64,000 bases of DNA from Lichenicoccus roseus (GTDB lineage: Bacteria; Pseudomonadota; Alphaproteobacteria; Acetobacterales; Acetobacteraceae), in assembly GCF_005844085.1 (NCBI RefSeq), contig NZ_VCDI01000005.1, positions 186,001-250,000 of the forward strand, read 5' to 3'. This document shows, in pieces, positions 18,226 through 27,073 of this stretch; the first letter of the stretch is position 1; each line of letters starts with the position of its first letter. Both the position numbers and the translations under genes were made by a program. The notes under the pieces were generated by a model. The model was not told where the DNA came from and did no database searches. It was given only the letters and a program-made list of their open reading frames with translations.

Positions 18226-19239
18226 TCAGGCGCCGTGCTGGTCGCCGCCCAGCCAGAGAATGTCGCCGATCCGTACCGCTCCGGTTGCCAGCATGACCAG
18301 CCGGTCGAAGCCGAGCGCGATGCCGGCACAGGCGGGCAGATGCCGCAGGGCATCCAGCAGCGCCTCGTCGAGTGGCCAATCCTCGCGCGGCTCTCCGTCC
18401 GGCCTCGGCAGGGCAGCACGGCGCGCCCTGTCATGCAGGAACCGCTGCCGCTGCTCCACGGGGTCGGTCAGTTCGTCGAAGGCATTGGCGATCTCGAGGC
18501 CGCCGGCATAGAGCTCGAAGCGCAGCGCGACGCGCGGATCGCCAGGGTCGCGGCGGGCCAGGGCAGCCTGCGCGGCCGGCCAGTGGGTCAGGAAGGTCGG
18601 CCGCGCGCGCCCGATCCGCGGTTCGACATGGGTCAGCAGCAGCCGGAAGAACAGGTCCTCCCAGTCCTCGCCCCAGCGGACCTGTACGCCTGCCTGCTGC
18701 GCCAGCGCCACCACGTCGCCCTGGGTCCCGAGCAGGTCGGCGCCGACATGGCGGGCGAAGGCATCCTGCAGCGTCAGCCGCTCGAACGGCAGGTCGATGC
18801 GGCAGGGGCTGCCGTCGCGCTCGACCACCGGCGGCAGCAGGGCGCGCAGCAACGCCTCGGTCTCGTCCATCAGCCCGTCCAGGCCGGCGCCGGGCCGATA
18901 CCATTCCAGCATGGTGAACTCGGCGGCATGCGTCGGGCCGGCCTCGCCGTTGCGCCAGACCCGGGCCAGCTGGAACACAGGTTCGCCGATGGCGGCGACG
19001 ATGCGCTTCATCGCGAATTCGGGGCTGGTGTGCAGGAACAGACGCTGCCTGCTGCCGTCGGGCGCCAGCCGCTCGGTGCCGAAGGCGAGCAGATGCACCT
19101 CCTCGCCGGGAGTCGGCACCGCGAACGGCGTCTCGACCTCGAGATAGCCGCGCGCCTCGAAGAAGCCGCGCACCCCGCGCACCAGCAAGGCCCGCCGTCG
19201 CAGCAGCGGCAGGCGGTCGGCAATAGAGGGCTGCGTCAT
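18226..19239 (-). CDS. epmA: Elongation factor P lysine (R)-beta-lysyltransferase
   Basis: EpmA (GenX/PoxA) attaches (R)-beta-lysine to a conserved lysine of EF-P. The 337-residue protein is a class II lysyl-tRNA-synthetase catalytic core without the anticodon-binding domain. FFEARGYLEVETPFAVPTPGEE is near the N-terminus. Motif 2 is VFQLARVWRNGE with AEFTMLEWYR after it, and motif 3 is ACAGIALGFDRLVML near the C-terminus. It is divergent from epmB, with start codons only about 47 bp apart; efp follows epmB. This complete clustering makes the assignment firm. Confidence 0.95.
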   Translation of the reverse strand: MTQPSIADRLPLLRRRALLVRGVRGFFEARGYLEVETPFAVPTPGEEVHLLAFGTERLAPDGSRQRLFLHTSPEFAMKRIVAAIGEPVFQLARVWRNGEAGPTHAAEFTMLEWYRPGAGLDGLMDETEALLRALLPPVVERDGSPCRIDLPFERLTLQDAFARHVGADLLGTQGDVVALAQQAGVQVRWGEDWEDLFFRLLLTHVEPRIGRARPTFLTHWPAAQAALARRDPGDPRVALRFELYAGGLEIANAFDELTDPVEQRQRFLHDRARRAALPRPDGEPREDWPLDEALLDALRHLPACAGIALGFDRLVMLATGAVRIGDILWLGGDQHGA

Positions 19240-19285
19240 GGGCCAGGCGGTTGCGGCTGCATGGGCCCGGCAGTACAGCCCCGCC

Positions 19286-20350
19286 ATGAACCGCATCAAG
19301 TCCGCCATCAACGGCATCGAGGGGTTGATCGCATCGGGCCTCGCCGAGGGGGCCGACCGCGACGCGCTGGATGCGGTGGCCGCCCGCTATGCCACCCTGA
19401 TCCCGCCTGCGTTCCGGGCGTTGATCGGGCGGCCAGACGACGCGATCGGGCGGCAGGTGATCCCGCATCCGGACGAGCTGTCGGTGGCGGCGCACGAGGT
19501 GGCGGATCCGATCGGCGACGACGCCTTCTCGCCGGTGCCGGGCATCGTGCACCGCTATGCCGACCGTGCCCTGCTCAAGCCGCTGCTGGTGTGTCCGCTC
19601 TATTGCAGGTTCTGCTTCCGTCGCGAGCATGTCGGACCCGGCGGCGGGGTGCTGGACGAGGCGGCGCTGCAACGGGCGCTGGACTGGCTGGCCGGGCGGG
19701 ACACCATCAGCGAGGTGATCCTGACCGGGGGTGATCCGCTGATGCTGTCGCCGCGCCGCCTTGCCCGCATCGTGCAGGCGCTCGACGCCATGCCGCACAT
19801 CACCACCATACGCATCCATAGCCGGGTGCCGGTGGCGGCTCCCGAGCGCCTGACGGAGGCGCTGGCGGACGCGATGCAGGCCGAGGGCGCGCTCTGGCTG
19901 GTGCTGCATGCCAACCATGCCAGCGAGTTCACCCCGGAGGCGGCGGTGGCGATCCGCCGGGTGCAGGCCAGGGCGATCCCGGTGCTCGGGCAGTCGGTGC
20001 TGCTGCGTGGCGTGAACGACGACGAGGCGACGCTGGAGGCGCTGCTGCGCGCGATGGTGCGGCTGCGCATCAAGCCGTACTATCTGCACCAGCTCGACGC
20101 GGCGCCGGGCACCAGCCGCTTCCATGTGCCGATCGAGGAAGGCAGGCGGCTGCTGGCGGGCCTGCGCGGACGCGTCACCGGCCTCGCCTGGCCGACCTAC
20201 GTGCTCGACATCCCGGACGGGCACGGCAAGGTGCCGATCGGCCCCGAGTATGTCGATGCCGCCGCCGGCACGGTGCGCGACCCGGCGGGGCGGCTGCATC
20301 GGCTCGCCCCGGGCGGTGCCCGCCTTGCCGGAGCCCATGCAAGGGGATAG
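19286..20350 (+). CDS. epmB: EF-P-specific lysine 2,3-aminomutase
   Basis: EpmB converts L-lysine to (R)-beta-lysine, the substrate of EpmA, using a radical-SAM [4Fe-4S] cluster and PLP. The three cluster cysteines are in LLVCPLYCRFCFRREH (CxxxCxxC). VILTGGDPLML and IRIHSRVPVAAPERLT follow, and the C-terminal part with KPYYLHQLDAAPGTSRFHVPIEEG fits the aminomutase PLP region. The length from ATG 19286 is 354 residues. An earlier in-frame ATG at 19238 overlaps the epmA start and is less likely. efp is 71 bp downstream. Confidence 0.94.
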   Translation: MNRIKSAINGIEGLIASGLAEGADRDALDAVAARYATLIPPAFRALIGRPDDAIGRQVIPHPDELSVAAHEVADPIGDDAFSPVPGIVHRYADRALLKPLLVCPLYCRFCFRREHVGPGGGVLDEAALQRALDWLAGRDTISEVILTGGDPLMLSPRRLARIVQALDAMPHITTIRIHSRVPVAAPERLTEALADAMQAEGALWLVLHANHASEFTPEAAVAIRRVQARAIPVLGQSVLLRGVNDDEATLEALLRAMVRLRIKPYYLHQLDAAPGTSRFHVPIEEGRRLLAGLRGRVTGLAWPTYVLDIPDGHGKVPIGPEYVDAAAGTVRDPAGRLHRLAPGGARLAGAHARG

Positions 20351-20421
20351 AAGCCCGCGGTTCAGTCGGCTTGATCAAGAGCGCGACCGCACGGCTCTTT
20401 CGCACAGCAGAGATCAGGACC

Positions 20422-20988
20422 ATGAAGCAGCAGGCCAACCTCATCCGCGCCGGACAGGTCATCGAGCACGACGGCCGACGCTGGACCGTGCTGAAGCAGC
20501 AGATCATCAGCCCGGGCAAGGGCGGCGCCTTCATCCAGGTCGACATGCGCGACCTCAAGACCGGCAACAAGACCAACGAGCGCTGGCGCACCGCGGACAC
20601 CGTCGAGCGGCTGATGACCGAGGAAAAGGAGTACACGTACTCCTACCAGGACGGCACCAACCTGGTGCTGATGGATCCCGAGACCTTCGAGCAGGCGCTG
20701 ATCCCGGCCGACATCCTGGGCGAGCAGCTGCCGTTCCTGCAGGACAACATGACGGTCATCGTCGACCTGGTCGAAGGCGACCCGGTGGCGATGCACCTGC
20801 CGGCGATGGTGACGCTGCAGATCGTCGAGGCCGACCCGGTGACCAAGGGACAGACCGCGACGTCGTCGTACAAGCCGGCCAAGCTGTCCAACGGCGTCAA
20901 GACGATGGTGCCGCCGTTCATCGAGACCGGGGAGCGCATCGTGGTGCGTACCGACGACTCCACCTATGTCGAACGCGCCAAGGGCTAG
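20422..20988 (+). CDS. efp: Translation elongation factor P
   Basis: EF-P relieves ribosome stalling at polyproline stretches. The 188-residue protein has the three-domain EF-P pattern. The loop SPGKGGAF has its lysine at position 33, equivalent to the E. coli lysine modified by EpmA. The flanking epmA and epmB make beta-lysylation likely. The C-terminal domain carries AKLSNGVKTMVPPFIETGERIVVRTDDSTYVERAKG. ATG 20422 follows a purine-rich stretch (agatcagga). The suhB-like gene starts 5 bp downstream. Confidence 0.97.
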   Translation: MKQQANLIRAGQVIEHDGRRWTVLKQQIISPGKGGAFIQVDMRDLKTGNKTNERWRTADTVERLMTEEKEYTYSYQDGTNLVLMDPETFEQALIPADILGEQLPFLQDNMTVIVDLVEGDPVAMHLPAMVTLQIVEADPVTKGQTATSSYKPAKLSNGVKTMVPPFIETGERIVVRTDDSTYVERAKG

Positions 20989-20993
20989 TTCCG

Positions 20994-21857
20994 ATGTCCC
21001 CCCGCCTGTCGCCGCAGATCACCGTGATGCAGAACGCGGCGCAGAAGGCGAGCAAGCGTCTGCTGCGCGACTTCAACGAGGTCGAGCAGCTGCAGGTCAG
21101 CATCAAGGGACCGTCGGATTTCGTGTCGCAGGCCGATCTGCGCGCGGAGGCGACGATCCGCGAGGAACTCGCGCGGGCGCGGCCGGGGTTCGCCTTCCTG
21201 ATGGAGGAGAGCGGCTCCTCTGGCTCGGCGAACTGGGCGTGGCGTTGGGTGGTCGATCCGCTCGACGGCACCACCAACTTCCTGCACGGCATGCCGCACT
21301 GGGCGATCAGCATCGCGCTGCAGAAGCGGCTGCCGGATGGTGGCGCCGAGGTTGCGGCGGCGGTGGTCTATAATCCTGCCGCCAACGAAATGTTCTGGGC
21401 CGAGAAGGGTGCTGGCGCGTACCTCAACGAGCGCCGGCTGCGGGTGTCGGCGCGACGCGACATCTCCGAGGCGGTGTTCGCAACCGGCATTCCGTTCGCG
21501 GCAATCCCGGCGCAGCGCCGGCTGCCGTTCGCGCGCACGCTGGGCGCGCTGATGCCGCAGGTCGCCGGAATCCGGCGGTTCGGCGCGGCGGCGCTGGATC
21601 TCGCCTGGGTCGCCGCCGGACGCTTCGACGGCTACTGGGAGCTGGGCGTGAAGCCGTGGGATGTCGCGGCCGGGCTGCTGCTGGTGCGCGAGGCGGGCGG
21701 CTATGCCACCGACCCGTATGGCCAGGAGCAGAACGCCATGGACATGGAGTGCAACGTGGTGGCGGCGAACACCGCGCTGCACGAGAAGCTGCGTGAAGTG
21801 GTCGAATACGGCATGGGCGGGCAGACCGCAGCCGCAGGCGCCGAGCTGGCGACCTGA
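20994..21857 (+). CDS. suhB: Inositol monophosphatase family protein (SuhB-like)
   Basis: This metal-dependent phosphatase of 287 residues belongs to the inositol monophosphatase family. The metal-binding motifs are FLMEESG (motif with the first Glu), WVVDPLDGTTNFLHGMPHWAIS (the DPLDGT signature) and GVKPWDVAAGLLLVREAGG (WDxAAG). These agree with SuhB of alphaproteobacteria, which has phosphatase activity and, in enterobacteria, a role in rRNA antitermination. Which role applies here cannot be told. It follows efp by 5 bp, probably in one transcript. Confidence 0.9.
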   Translation: MSPRLSPQITVMQNAAQKASKRLLRDFNEVEQLQVSIKGPSDFVSQADLRAEATIREELARARPGFAFLMEESGSSGSANWAWRWVVDPLDGTTNFLHGMPHWAISIALQKRLPDGGAEVAAAVVYNPAANEMFWAEKGAGAYLNERRLRVSARRDISEAVFATGIPFAAIPAQRRLPFARTLGALMPQVAGIRRFGAAALDLAWVAAGRFDGYWELGVKPWDVAAGLLLVREAGGYATDPYGQEQNAMDMECNVVAANTALHEKLREVVEYGMGGQTAAAGAELAT

Positions 21858-21864
21858 CCTCACC

Positions 21865-22761
21865 TCAGTCCCGCAGTATCGACTGTCCGGCAAGAAGCGC
21901 CGAATACGCCTCGAGCCTGCGAAATACGGACTCGGTGAAGAGCCGCACACGCTTCGTCTTGCGCGTCTCCCCCTGCGTGAGGATCCAGAGCGCACCCTGC
22001 ATGTGAAGCACGGTGCCCGGCACCCGCGCCAGCAGGAGGTCGGCATCTCCGACGAAGCAAGGCAGTGTCGTCATCCCCAGCCCGTTGCGCGCTGCAACGA
22101 GCTGCGCCTCCGCGTCCGTGGTCCGGAACGGAACCCCCGTCGCACGAACCTCACCCTCTCCAGCCCACTCCGGGATGCCGTGGATGCTGATGACGATCCA
22201 CCGGACGGGATCGCGCGCTCCAGTGCGCCATGCGGCCAGTCGAGCACGGGACATGTAGACGCCGCTGAACAGCTCGGGACCCTTCATGCCGTGCAGATTG
22301 AGCGGCAGGGTGCTGCGGTCGTAGACGACGCGGATCGCGACATCGGCCTGCCGGTTGGTCAGGTTTGCCAGTTCGCCGGACGACAGGATTTCCATCTCGA
22401 TGTCCGGATGCAGACGCGCGAAATCGGCGAGATCCGGCATGAGCAGGCGTGTTGCGAGGATGGGTGCCAACGTCACCCGCAGAAGCCCGCGCACGCCCTG
22501 GTCGCGACCAAGGACGCGCGCCTCTATCTGGTGCGACGACGCTTCCATCTGGTGCGCGAGTTCGAGGATCTCCCCGCCCGCTTCCGTCAGACGAAAGCCG
22601 GATGGCAGCTTTTCGAACATGTGCGCGCCGAGGCGTTCCTCGAGCTGCGCGATGCGTCGCAGTACGGTCGAATGGTTCACACCGAGGTGCCCGGCGGCGG
22701 CTCGAACCGAACCTCCACGTGCGACGGCGAGAAAGAAGCGAACGTCATCCCAATCGATCAT
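21865..22761 (-). CDS. LysR-family transcriptional regulator
   Basis: This is a DNA-binding regulator of 298 residues. The N-terminal winged helix-turn-helix covers about residues 4-62 (DDVRFFLAVARGGSVRAAAGHLGVNHSTVLRRIAQLEERLG, then FEKLPSGFRLTEAG). A periplasmic-binding-protein-like effector domain follows. ATG 22761 gives the canonical LysR start MIDWDDVRFFLAV; the frame stays open upstream but without family character. It is divergent from an SDR gene, and a T-N11-A dyad lies between them, so it probably controls the SDR and the downstream oxidoreductase. The effector is unknown. Confidence 0.9.
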   Translation of the reverse strand: MIDWDDVRFFLAVARGGSVRAAAGHLGVNHSTVLRRIAQLEERLGAHMFEKLPSGFRLTEAGGEILELAHQMEASSHQIEARVLGRDQGVRGLLRVTLAPILATRLLMPDLADFARLHPDIEMEILSSGELANLTNRQADVAIRVVYDRSTLPLNLHGMKGPELFSGVYMSRARLAAWRTGARDPVRWIVISIHGIPEWAGEGEVRATGVPFRTTDAEAQLVAARNGLGMTTLPCFVGDADLLLARVPGTVLHMQGALWILTQGETRKTKRVRLFTESVFRRLEAYSALLAGQSILRD

Positions 22762-22792
22762 GATGCGATCCGGCACCGTAGGGTGCGCCTTC

Positions 22793-22815
22793 CGAAATTC
22801 GCATCCGGCATTTCG
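22793..22815. promoter_or_regulatory. LysR-type operator (T-N11-A dyad)
   Basis: CGAAAT at 22793-22798 and ATTTCG at 22810-22815 form a perfect 6-bp inverted repeat with an 11-bp spacer, giving exactly the T-N11-A core known for LysR-type regulators. It is 31 bp upstream of the LysR start codon and 143 bp upstream of the divergent SDR gene, the usual place for autoregulation and activation. Confidence 0.65.
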
Positions 22816-22958
22816 AACAGCGTTGCGGGCCCCACCATAGAAGCTGGATCGTCCACGCACCACGGCTGTGCGCGCTTCCGCACTCAATGGCTCACTGCGG
22901 CGGACCCATGTCGAGGGTGCCGGGGAAATCCTCCGGGCACACAGGGACGGGATAGGTC

Positions 22959-23693
22959 ATGGGAAAGCTTGAAGGCAAGGTCGCGGTCATCACCGGTGGA
23001 TCGAGCGGCCTGGCGCTGGCGAGTGCCAGGCGCTTCGTCGAGGAAGGCGCCTATGTCTTCATCACCGGCCGGAAGCAGGAAACGCTCGATGAGGCCGTCG
23101 AGCTGATCGGCCGGAACGTGACCGGCATACGCGGCGATGCAGCCAATCTCGACGACCTCGACCGGCTGTTCGACACGGTGAAGCGGGTGAAGGGCAGGAT
23201 CGACATCCTGTATGCGAGTGCCGGCATGGGCGAAGCGGTTCCACTGGGCGAGATCACCGAACAGCATTTCGATGCGACCTTCGGCCTGAATGCCCGTGGC
23301 ACGCTGTTCACGGTTCAGAAGGCGTTGCCGCTGCTCAACGATGGCGGCTCGATCTTCATGACCGGGTCGGTTGCTTCGGTAAAAGGTTTTCCGGGTTTCA
23401 GCGTGTATGCGGCGAGCAAGGCGACGCTGCTCGCTTTCGCCCGCGGATGGCTCAATGAACTGAAGGGCCGGAAGATCCGGGTGAACGTGCTGAGTCCGGG
23501 ACCGATCGCAACACCGATGCAGGACCAGGTTCTCACCGAGGAGGCCAAGCGGATGTTCGAGTCCCTGATCCCGCGCGGAACGATGGGTCGTCCCGAGGAA
23601 ATCGCGGCAGCGGCGGTGTTTCTCGCGTCAGACGATTCGAGCTTCGTGAACGGGATGGAGCTGGCTGTCGACGGCGGCCTCTCGGCCATCTGA
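22959..23693 (+). CDS. SDR-family NAD(P)-dependent oxidoreductase
   Basis: This is a classical short-chain dehydrogenase/reductase of 244 residues. The cofactor motif is TGGSSGLAL at residues 12-20. ASAGMGEAVPLGEI fits the substrate-loop region, and the active-site Tyr150 and Lys154 lie in YAASKATLLAFARGW. SPGPIATPMQDQVL and DDSSFVNGMELAVDGGLSAI close the fold. The substrate cannot be inferred. It is divergent from a LysR gene, and a predicted NADP-binding protein follows after 36 bp; the three look like a small regulated unit. Confidence 0.88.
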   Translation: MGKLEGKVAVITGGSSGLALASARRFVEEGAYVFITGRKQETLDEAVELIGRNVTGIRGDAANLDDLDRLFDTVKRVKGRIDILYASAGMGEAVPLGEITEQHFDATFGLNARGTLFTVQKALPLLNDGGSIFMTGSVASVKGFPGFSVYAASKATLLAFARGWLNELKGRKIRVNVLSPGPIATPMQDQVLTEEAKRMFESLIPRGTMGRPEEIAAAAVFLASDDSSFVNGMELAVDGGLSAI

Positions 23694-23729
23694 GGCTGGA
23701 TCACTCGTGGAAACGTCGGGAGCAGTATC

Positions 23730-24329
23730 ATGAGCCATGCGATCATCGGGTTCGGCAAGATTGGCCAGGCCCTTGCCCACGCCTTCGCCCGCAGGACCAT
23801 CGAGGTGACCGTCGCGAGCCGCCGTCCACCCGAGGCGCTGGCGCCGCTGGCCCGGGCGATCGGGCCCACGGTCATCGCCAGGTCGTTGCAGGATGCGCTC
23901 AGGGCCGACACCATCATCCTGGCGATCCCGTTCGGGGAGCATACCGGGATTGCGGCCGCCCTGCCGGACTGGAACGGCAAGACCGTCATCGACGCGATGA
24001 ACGCGCTGGTGCCGCTCGAGGAACTGGACGGCCTCCTGTCCTCCGCCTTCGTCGCGAAGGCCTTCGCAGGCGCCAGGCTTGTCAAAGGGTTCAACCACCT
24101 GGGGGCGGCCACCCTGGCGACCGATCCGGTCGTCGAGGGCGGCCACCGGGTCGTATTCCTGGCGAGCGACGACGAGGATGCGATCCCTCCGGTGGCAGCG
24201 CTGGCCAGGCAACTCGGGTTCGCACCCGTCAAGCTGGGAAAGCTCGGCGAGGGCGGAGCGCTGGTGCACGCACGCGGCCGCGTCTGGGGGCCGCTGATCT
24301 TCCAGGACCTGTTCAGGAAGGAGCAGTAG
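23730..24329 (+). CDS. F420-dependent NADP reductase-like dinucleotide-binding protein
   Basis: This Rossmann-fold protein of 199 residues has the N-terminal motif IIGFGKIGQALAHAFARR followed by VTVASRRP. It includes DTIILAIPFGEH, KTVIDAMNAL and ARLVKGFNHLGAATLATDP, which resemble the NADPH-dependent F420 reductase and related NADP-binding proteins of the coenzyme F420-dependent oxidoreductase family. Many bacterial members occur without F420 and have unknown substrates. It sits 36 bp after the SDR gene in the same direction and is probably co-transcribed with it. Confidence 0.75.
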   Translation: MSHAIIGFGKIGQALAHAFARRTIEVTVASRRPPEALAPLARAIGPTVIARSLQDALRADTIILAIPFGEHTGIAAALPDWNGKTVIDAMNALVPLEELDGLLSSAFVAKAFAGARLVKGFNHLGAATLATDPVVEGGHRVVFLASDDEDAIPPVAALARQLGFAPVKLGKLGEGGALVHARGRVWGPLIFQDLFRKEQ

Positions 24330-24365
24330 TATGGCTCACGGAATGCTGCTGCGCCGCGACCTCCC

Positions 24366-25958
24366 TTACTCCCACTCGATCGTCCCGGGTGGCTTTGAGG
24401 TGATGTCGTAGGTCACCCGGTTGATCCCGCGCACCTCGTTGACGATGCGTCCCGCCACCCGGTTGAGGAAGCCCATGTCGAACGGATAGACGTCCGCCGT
24501 CATGCCGTCGGTGCTGGTCACCGCACGCAATGCGCAAGCCTGGTCATAGGTGCGGCCGTCACCCATCACGCCCACGGTGCGAACCGGCAACAGCACCGCG
24601 AAGGCCTGCCAGATCGCATCGTACAGCCCGGCCGAACGGATCTCCTCGAGGAAGATGCTGTCCGCGCGGCGCAGCATGGCGAGACCGTCGCGGGTGATCC
24701 CGCCCGGCATGCGGATCGCGAGGCCCGGCCCGGGGAACGGATGACGGCCGACGATGCTCTCCGGAATGCCGAGCTCGCGGCCCAGCGCACGCACCTCGTC
24801 CTTGAACAGCTCGCGCAGCGGCTCGACCAGCTGCATGCGCATGCGCTCCGGCAGGCCACCTACGTTGTGGTGCGACTTGATGGTGACCGAGGGGCCGCCG
24901 GTGAAGCTCACGCTCTCGATCACATCCGGATACAGCGTGCCCTGGGCCAGGAAGTCGGCGCCACCGAGAGCCTTGGCTTCCTCCTCGAAGACCTCGATGA
25001 ACAGGCGCCCGATGGTCTTGCGCTTGGTCTCCGGGTCGGCCACCCCCTCGAGCGCGTCGAGGAACAGCGCGCTGGCGTCGCGATGCACCAGCTTGATGTT
25101 GAAACGGCCACGGAAGGTGCGCACCACCTCCTCCGCCTCGCCGGCGCGCAGCAGCCCGTGATCGACGAAGATGCAGGTGAGCTGCTCGCCGATCGCCTCG
25201 TGGATCAGCACCGCGGCCACCGATGAATCCACCCCGCCGGACAGGCCGCAGATCACCTGCCCGGTGCCGACCTGGGCGCGGATGCGGGCGATCTCCATGT
25301 CGCGGAACCCGGCCATGGTCCACTTGCCCTGGCAGCCGGCGACGTCGTGGGTGAAGTTGCGCAGCAGCGCCGCACCGTGCGGCGTGTGCACCACCTCGGG
25401 ATGGAACTGCACGCCGTAGAGCCGGCGCCCCTCGTCGGCGATGATGGCGTATGGCGCGCCCTCGCTCACCGCCACCGCGCGGAACCCGGGCGGCAGGCGG
25501 CTGACGCGGTCGCCGTGGCTCATCCACACCTGCTCGCGGCCGCCACGCTGCCAGGTGCCGCGCAGCAGGGCGCAGTCTTCCAGGATGTCGACATGGGCGC
25601 GACCGAACTCGCGGTGATCGGACGGCAGCACCTCGCCGCCGAGCTGCTGGCACATCGTCTGCTGGCCGTAGCAGATGCCGAGCACCGGCACGCCGAGGGC
25701 AAAGACCGCCTCCGGGGCGCGGGGCGATCCGGCCTCCGTCACGCTGGCGGGGCCGCCGGACAGGATGACGCCGCGGGGCCGGAATGTGCGGATGCGCTCG
25801 ATGGTGGCGGTGTAGGGCCAGATCTCGCAGTAGACCCCGCTTTCCCGGACCCGGCGTGCAATCAGCTGCGTCACCTGGCTGCCGAAATCCAGGATCAGGA
25901 CCCGGTCCTCGTGCAGGACGGCTTCCAGCGGAATGCTCATGGTGGACACCTTCGACAT
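24366..25958 (-). CDS. guaA: GMP synthase (glutamine-hydrolysing)
   Basis: GuaA aminates XMP to GMP using glutamine and ATP. The 530-residue protein has an N-terminal class I glutamine amidotransferase domain with the catalytic cysteine in LGICYGQQ (about residue 97) and a histidine-glutamate pair in FHPEVVHT. An ATP pyrophosphatase domain with the PP-loop [14 protein letters not shown] follows. The C-terminal dimerisation domain ends with the invariant GTIEWE. ATG codons at 25958 and 25940 are both possible starts. The gene converges on the F420-reductase-like gene with a 36-bp gap. Confidence 0.97.
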   Translation of the reverse strand: MSKVSTMSIPLEAVLHEDRVLILDFGSQVTQLIARRVRESGVYCEIWPYTATIERIRTFRPRGVILSGGPASVTEAGSPRAPEAVFALGVPVLGICYGQQTMCQQLGGEVLPSDHREFGRAHVDILEDCALLRGTWQRGGREQVWMSHGDRVSRLPPGFRAVAVSEGAPYAIIADEGRRLYGVQFHPEVVHTPHGAALLRNFTHDVAGCQGKWTMAGFRDMEIARIRAQVGTGQVICGLSGGVDSSVAAVLIHEAIGEQLTCIFVDHGLLRAGEAEEVVRTFRGRFNIKLVHRDASALFLDALEGVADPETKRKTIGRLFIEVFEEEAKALGGADFLAQGTLYPDVIESVSFTGGPSVTIKSHHNVGGLPERMRMQLVEPLRELFKDEVRALGRELGIPESIVGRHPFPGPGLAIRMPGGITRDGLAMLRRADSIFLEEIRSAGLYDAIWQAFAVLLPVRTVGVMGDGRTYDQACALRAVTSTDGMTADVYPFDMGFLNRVAGRIVNEVRGINRVTYDITSKPPGTIEWE

Positions 25959-26077
25959 CGTACGGGGGGCGGCCCCTTACCATAGGGCTGAGCCTGTGGC
26001 TTGCAGCACGACATCCCGGACCGATGCAAGCCTGGCGGCCCTTGGCGATTCCCGGGCCGGCGCACTAGCCTCGGGCG

Positions 26078-26485
26078 ATGCGCCCTGCCCTGCCGTTGCT
26101 CCTGACCGTCGTGATGCTGGCGACCGCTTCGTCACCTGGCGCCCTGGCCGCGCCCCTGCAGGGCACCTGGTCGGGCACGCTGCATGCCTTGCAGGGCAGT
26201 TGCCCGACCGAACGGCCGTCGAGCCTGGTTGTACATGGCGGACGGGTCAGCTTCGCGCCGGCCGACGGGGTCCTGGTGCTGCATGGCCGGGTGAAGCCGG
26301 ACGGCGAGCATCTGCACGCCCAGCTCGAGCTGTCCGGCGTGGATCATAAGCCGGTGCCGATGGTATTCGAGGGACACCGGCAGGACGAAGCCGTGGTGGG
26401 GCAGTATGGCACGCCGAGCTGCCGGGCCGAGGTACTGCTGCTGCGGGCGCACGACCGGCCCCTGCAACGCGCCCTCGGGCGATAG
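26078..26485 (+). CDS. Small secreted protein, function unknown
   Basis: This protein of 135 residues has a typical Sec signal peptide (basic start, hydrophobic core at about 4-18, cleavage expected after ALA at residue 24). The mature part is short and beta-rich (GTWSGTLHALQG, LVVHGGRVSFAPADGVLVLHGRV) with two cysteines (C42 and C115) that could form a disulfide. I do not recognise a family. It is divergent from guaA, with a 119-bp region between them. Confidence 0.6.
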   Translation: MRPALPLLLTVVMLATASSPGALAAPLQGTWSGTLHALQGSCPTERPSSLVVHGGRVSFAPADGVLVLHGRVKPDGEHLHAQLELSGVDHKPVPMVFEGHRQDEAVVGQYGTPSCRAEVLLLRAHDRPLQRALGR

Positions 26486-26504
26486 GCCGGCCCGCAAGGC
26501 CGGC
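26486..26504. terminator. Hairpin after the small secreted protein gene
   Basis: A perfect 7-bp stem GCCGGCC / GGCCGGC with a CGCAA loop starts immediately after the TAG at 26483-26485. There is no T-run, so it may act as a weak or Rho-assisted terminator. Confidence 0.5.
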
Positions 26505-26565
26505 ACGCCCTGGAGCGGGGGTTGCGATCCCTGACCTTCTGGGCTAAACCCCGCGCCCACGGCAG

Positions 26566-26642
26566 GCACCCGTAGCTCAATTGGATAGAGCACCAGACTA
26601 CGAATCTGGGGGTTGGAAGTTCGAGTCTTTCCGGGTGCGCCA
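26566..26642 (+). tRNA. tRNA-Arg (anticodon ACG)
   Basis: The acceptor stem GCACCCG / CGGGTGC (26566-26572 with 26632-26638) is perfect. The D-arm is TAGCTCAATTGGATAGAGCA. The anticodon stem is CCAGA / TCTGG with loop CTACGAA, so the anticodon ACG is at 26600-26602. The T-loop TTCGAGT is at 26620-26626, and a 3' CCA is encoded (26640-26642). The A at the wobble position is presumably deaminated to inosine. Confidence 0.97.
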
Positions 26643-26665
26643 CCGTTTGTTCGCCGGCTGGGATT

Positions 26666-26980
26666 TCAGAACCGCCGGCCGCGCATCCTGAGACTTTCCG
26701 TATTCAAATCGGGCAGGTTACCCGGGTCCCGCACGAGCGACTCCGCGACCGCCACCGCACGCGCGAGCTCCGCCTCGGTCAAATGCCGGATCGCCGGCCG
26801 TTGCACCACCTCGTCCCAGCGCCGCCCCATCGCCGTATCCAGGCATACCCGCATGAAGCAGTGGTCGAGGCGGATCGGCCACCGCTCGCGGGCGGCCATC
26901 TCCGGAAGGATCTGCCGGGTCAGTTCGAGCCAGCGTGACACCAGCAGGGCCCGGTCATGGCCCAGGTCTGCGAGTGGCAA
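26666..26980 (-). CDS. Small conserved hypothetical protein
   Basis: This protein of 104 residues is rich in Trp, Arg and His, with LDHCFMRVCLDTAMGRRWDEVV and AIRHLTEAELARAVAVAESL. The pattern resembles a small conserved alphaproteobacterial family I know only as uncharacterised. No catalytic motif is obvious. The start is a TTG at 26980, the first start-type codon after the in-frame stop upstream; no ATG or GTG is available. It lies between tRNA-Arg and the end of the giant adhesin gene, on the same strand as the adhesin. Confidence 0.6.
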   Translation of the reverse strand: MPLADLGHDRALLVSRWLELTRQILPEMAARERWPIRLDHCFMRVCLDTAMGRRWDEVVQRPAIRHLTEAELARAVAVAESLVRDPGNLPDLNTESLRMRGRRF

Positions 26981-27073
26981 CTCGGTCGGACGGGTCGCGA
27001 TGGCCGGGTCCTCCCATGATCCCGGGGGGAACGCCCTTCGGCCGCACCTTGTTCCAAATGGCCCCCCAGCGGC

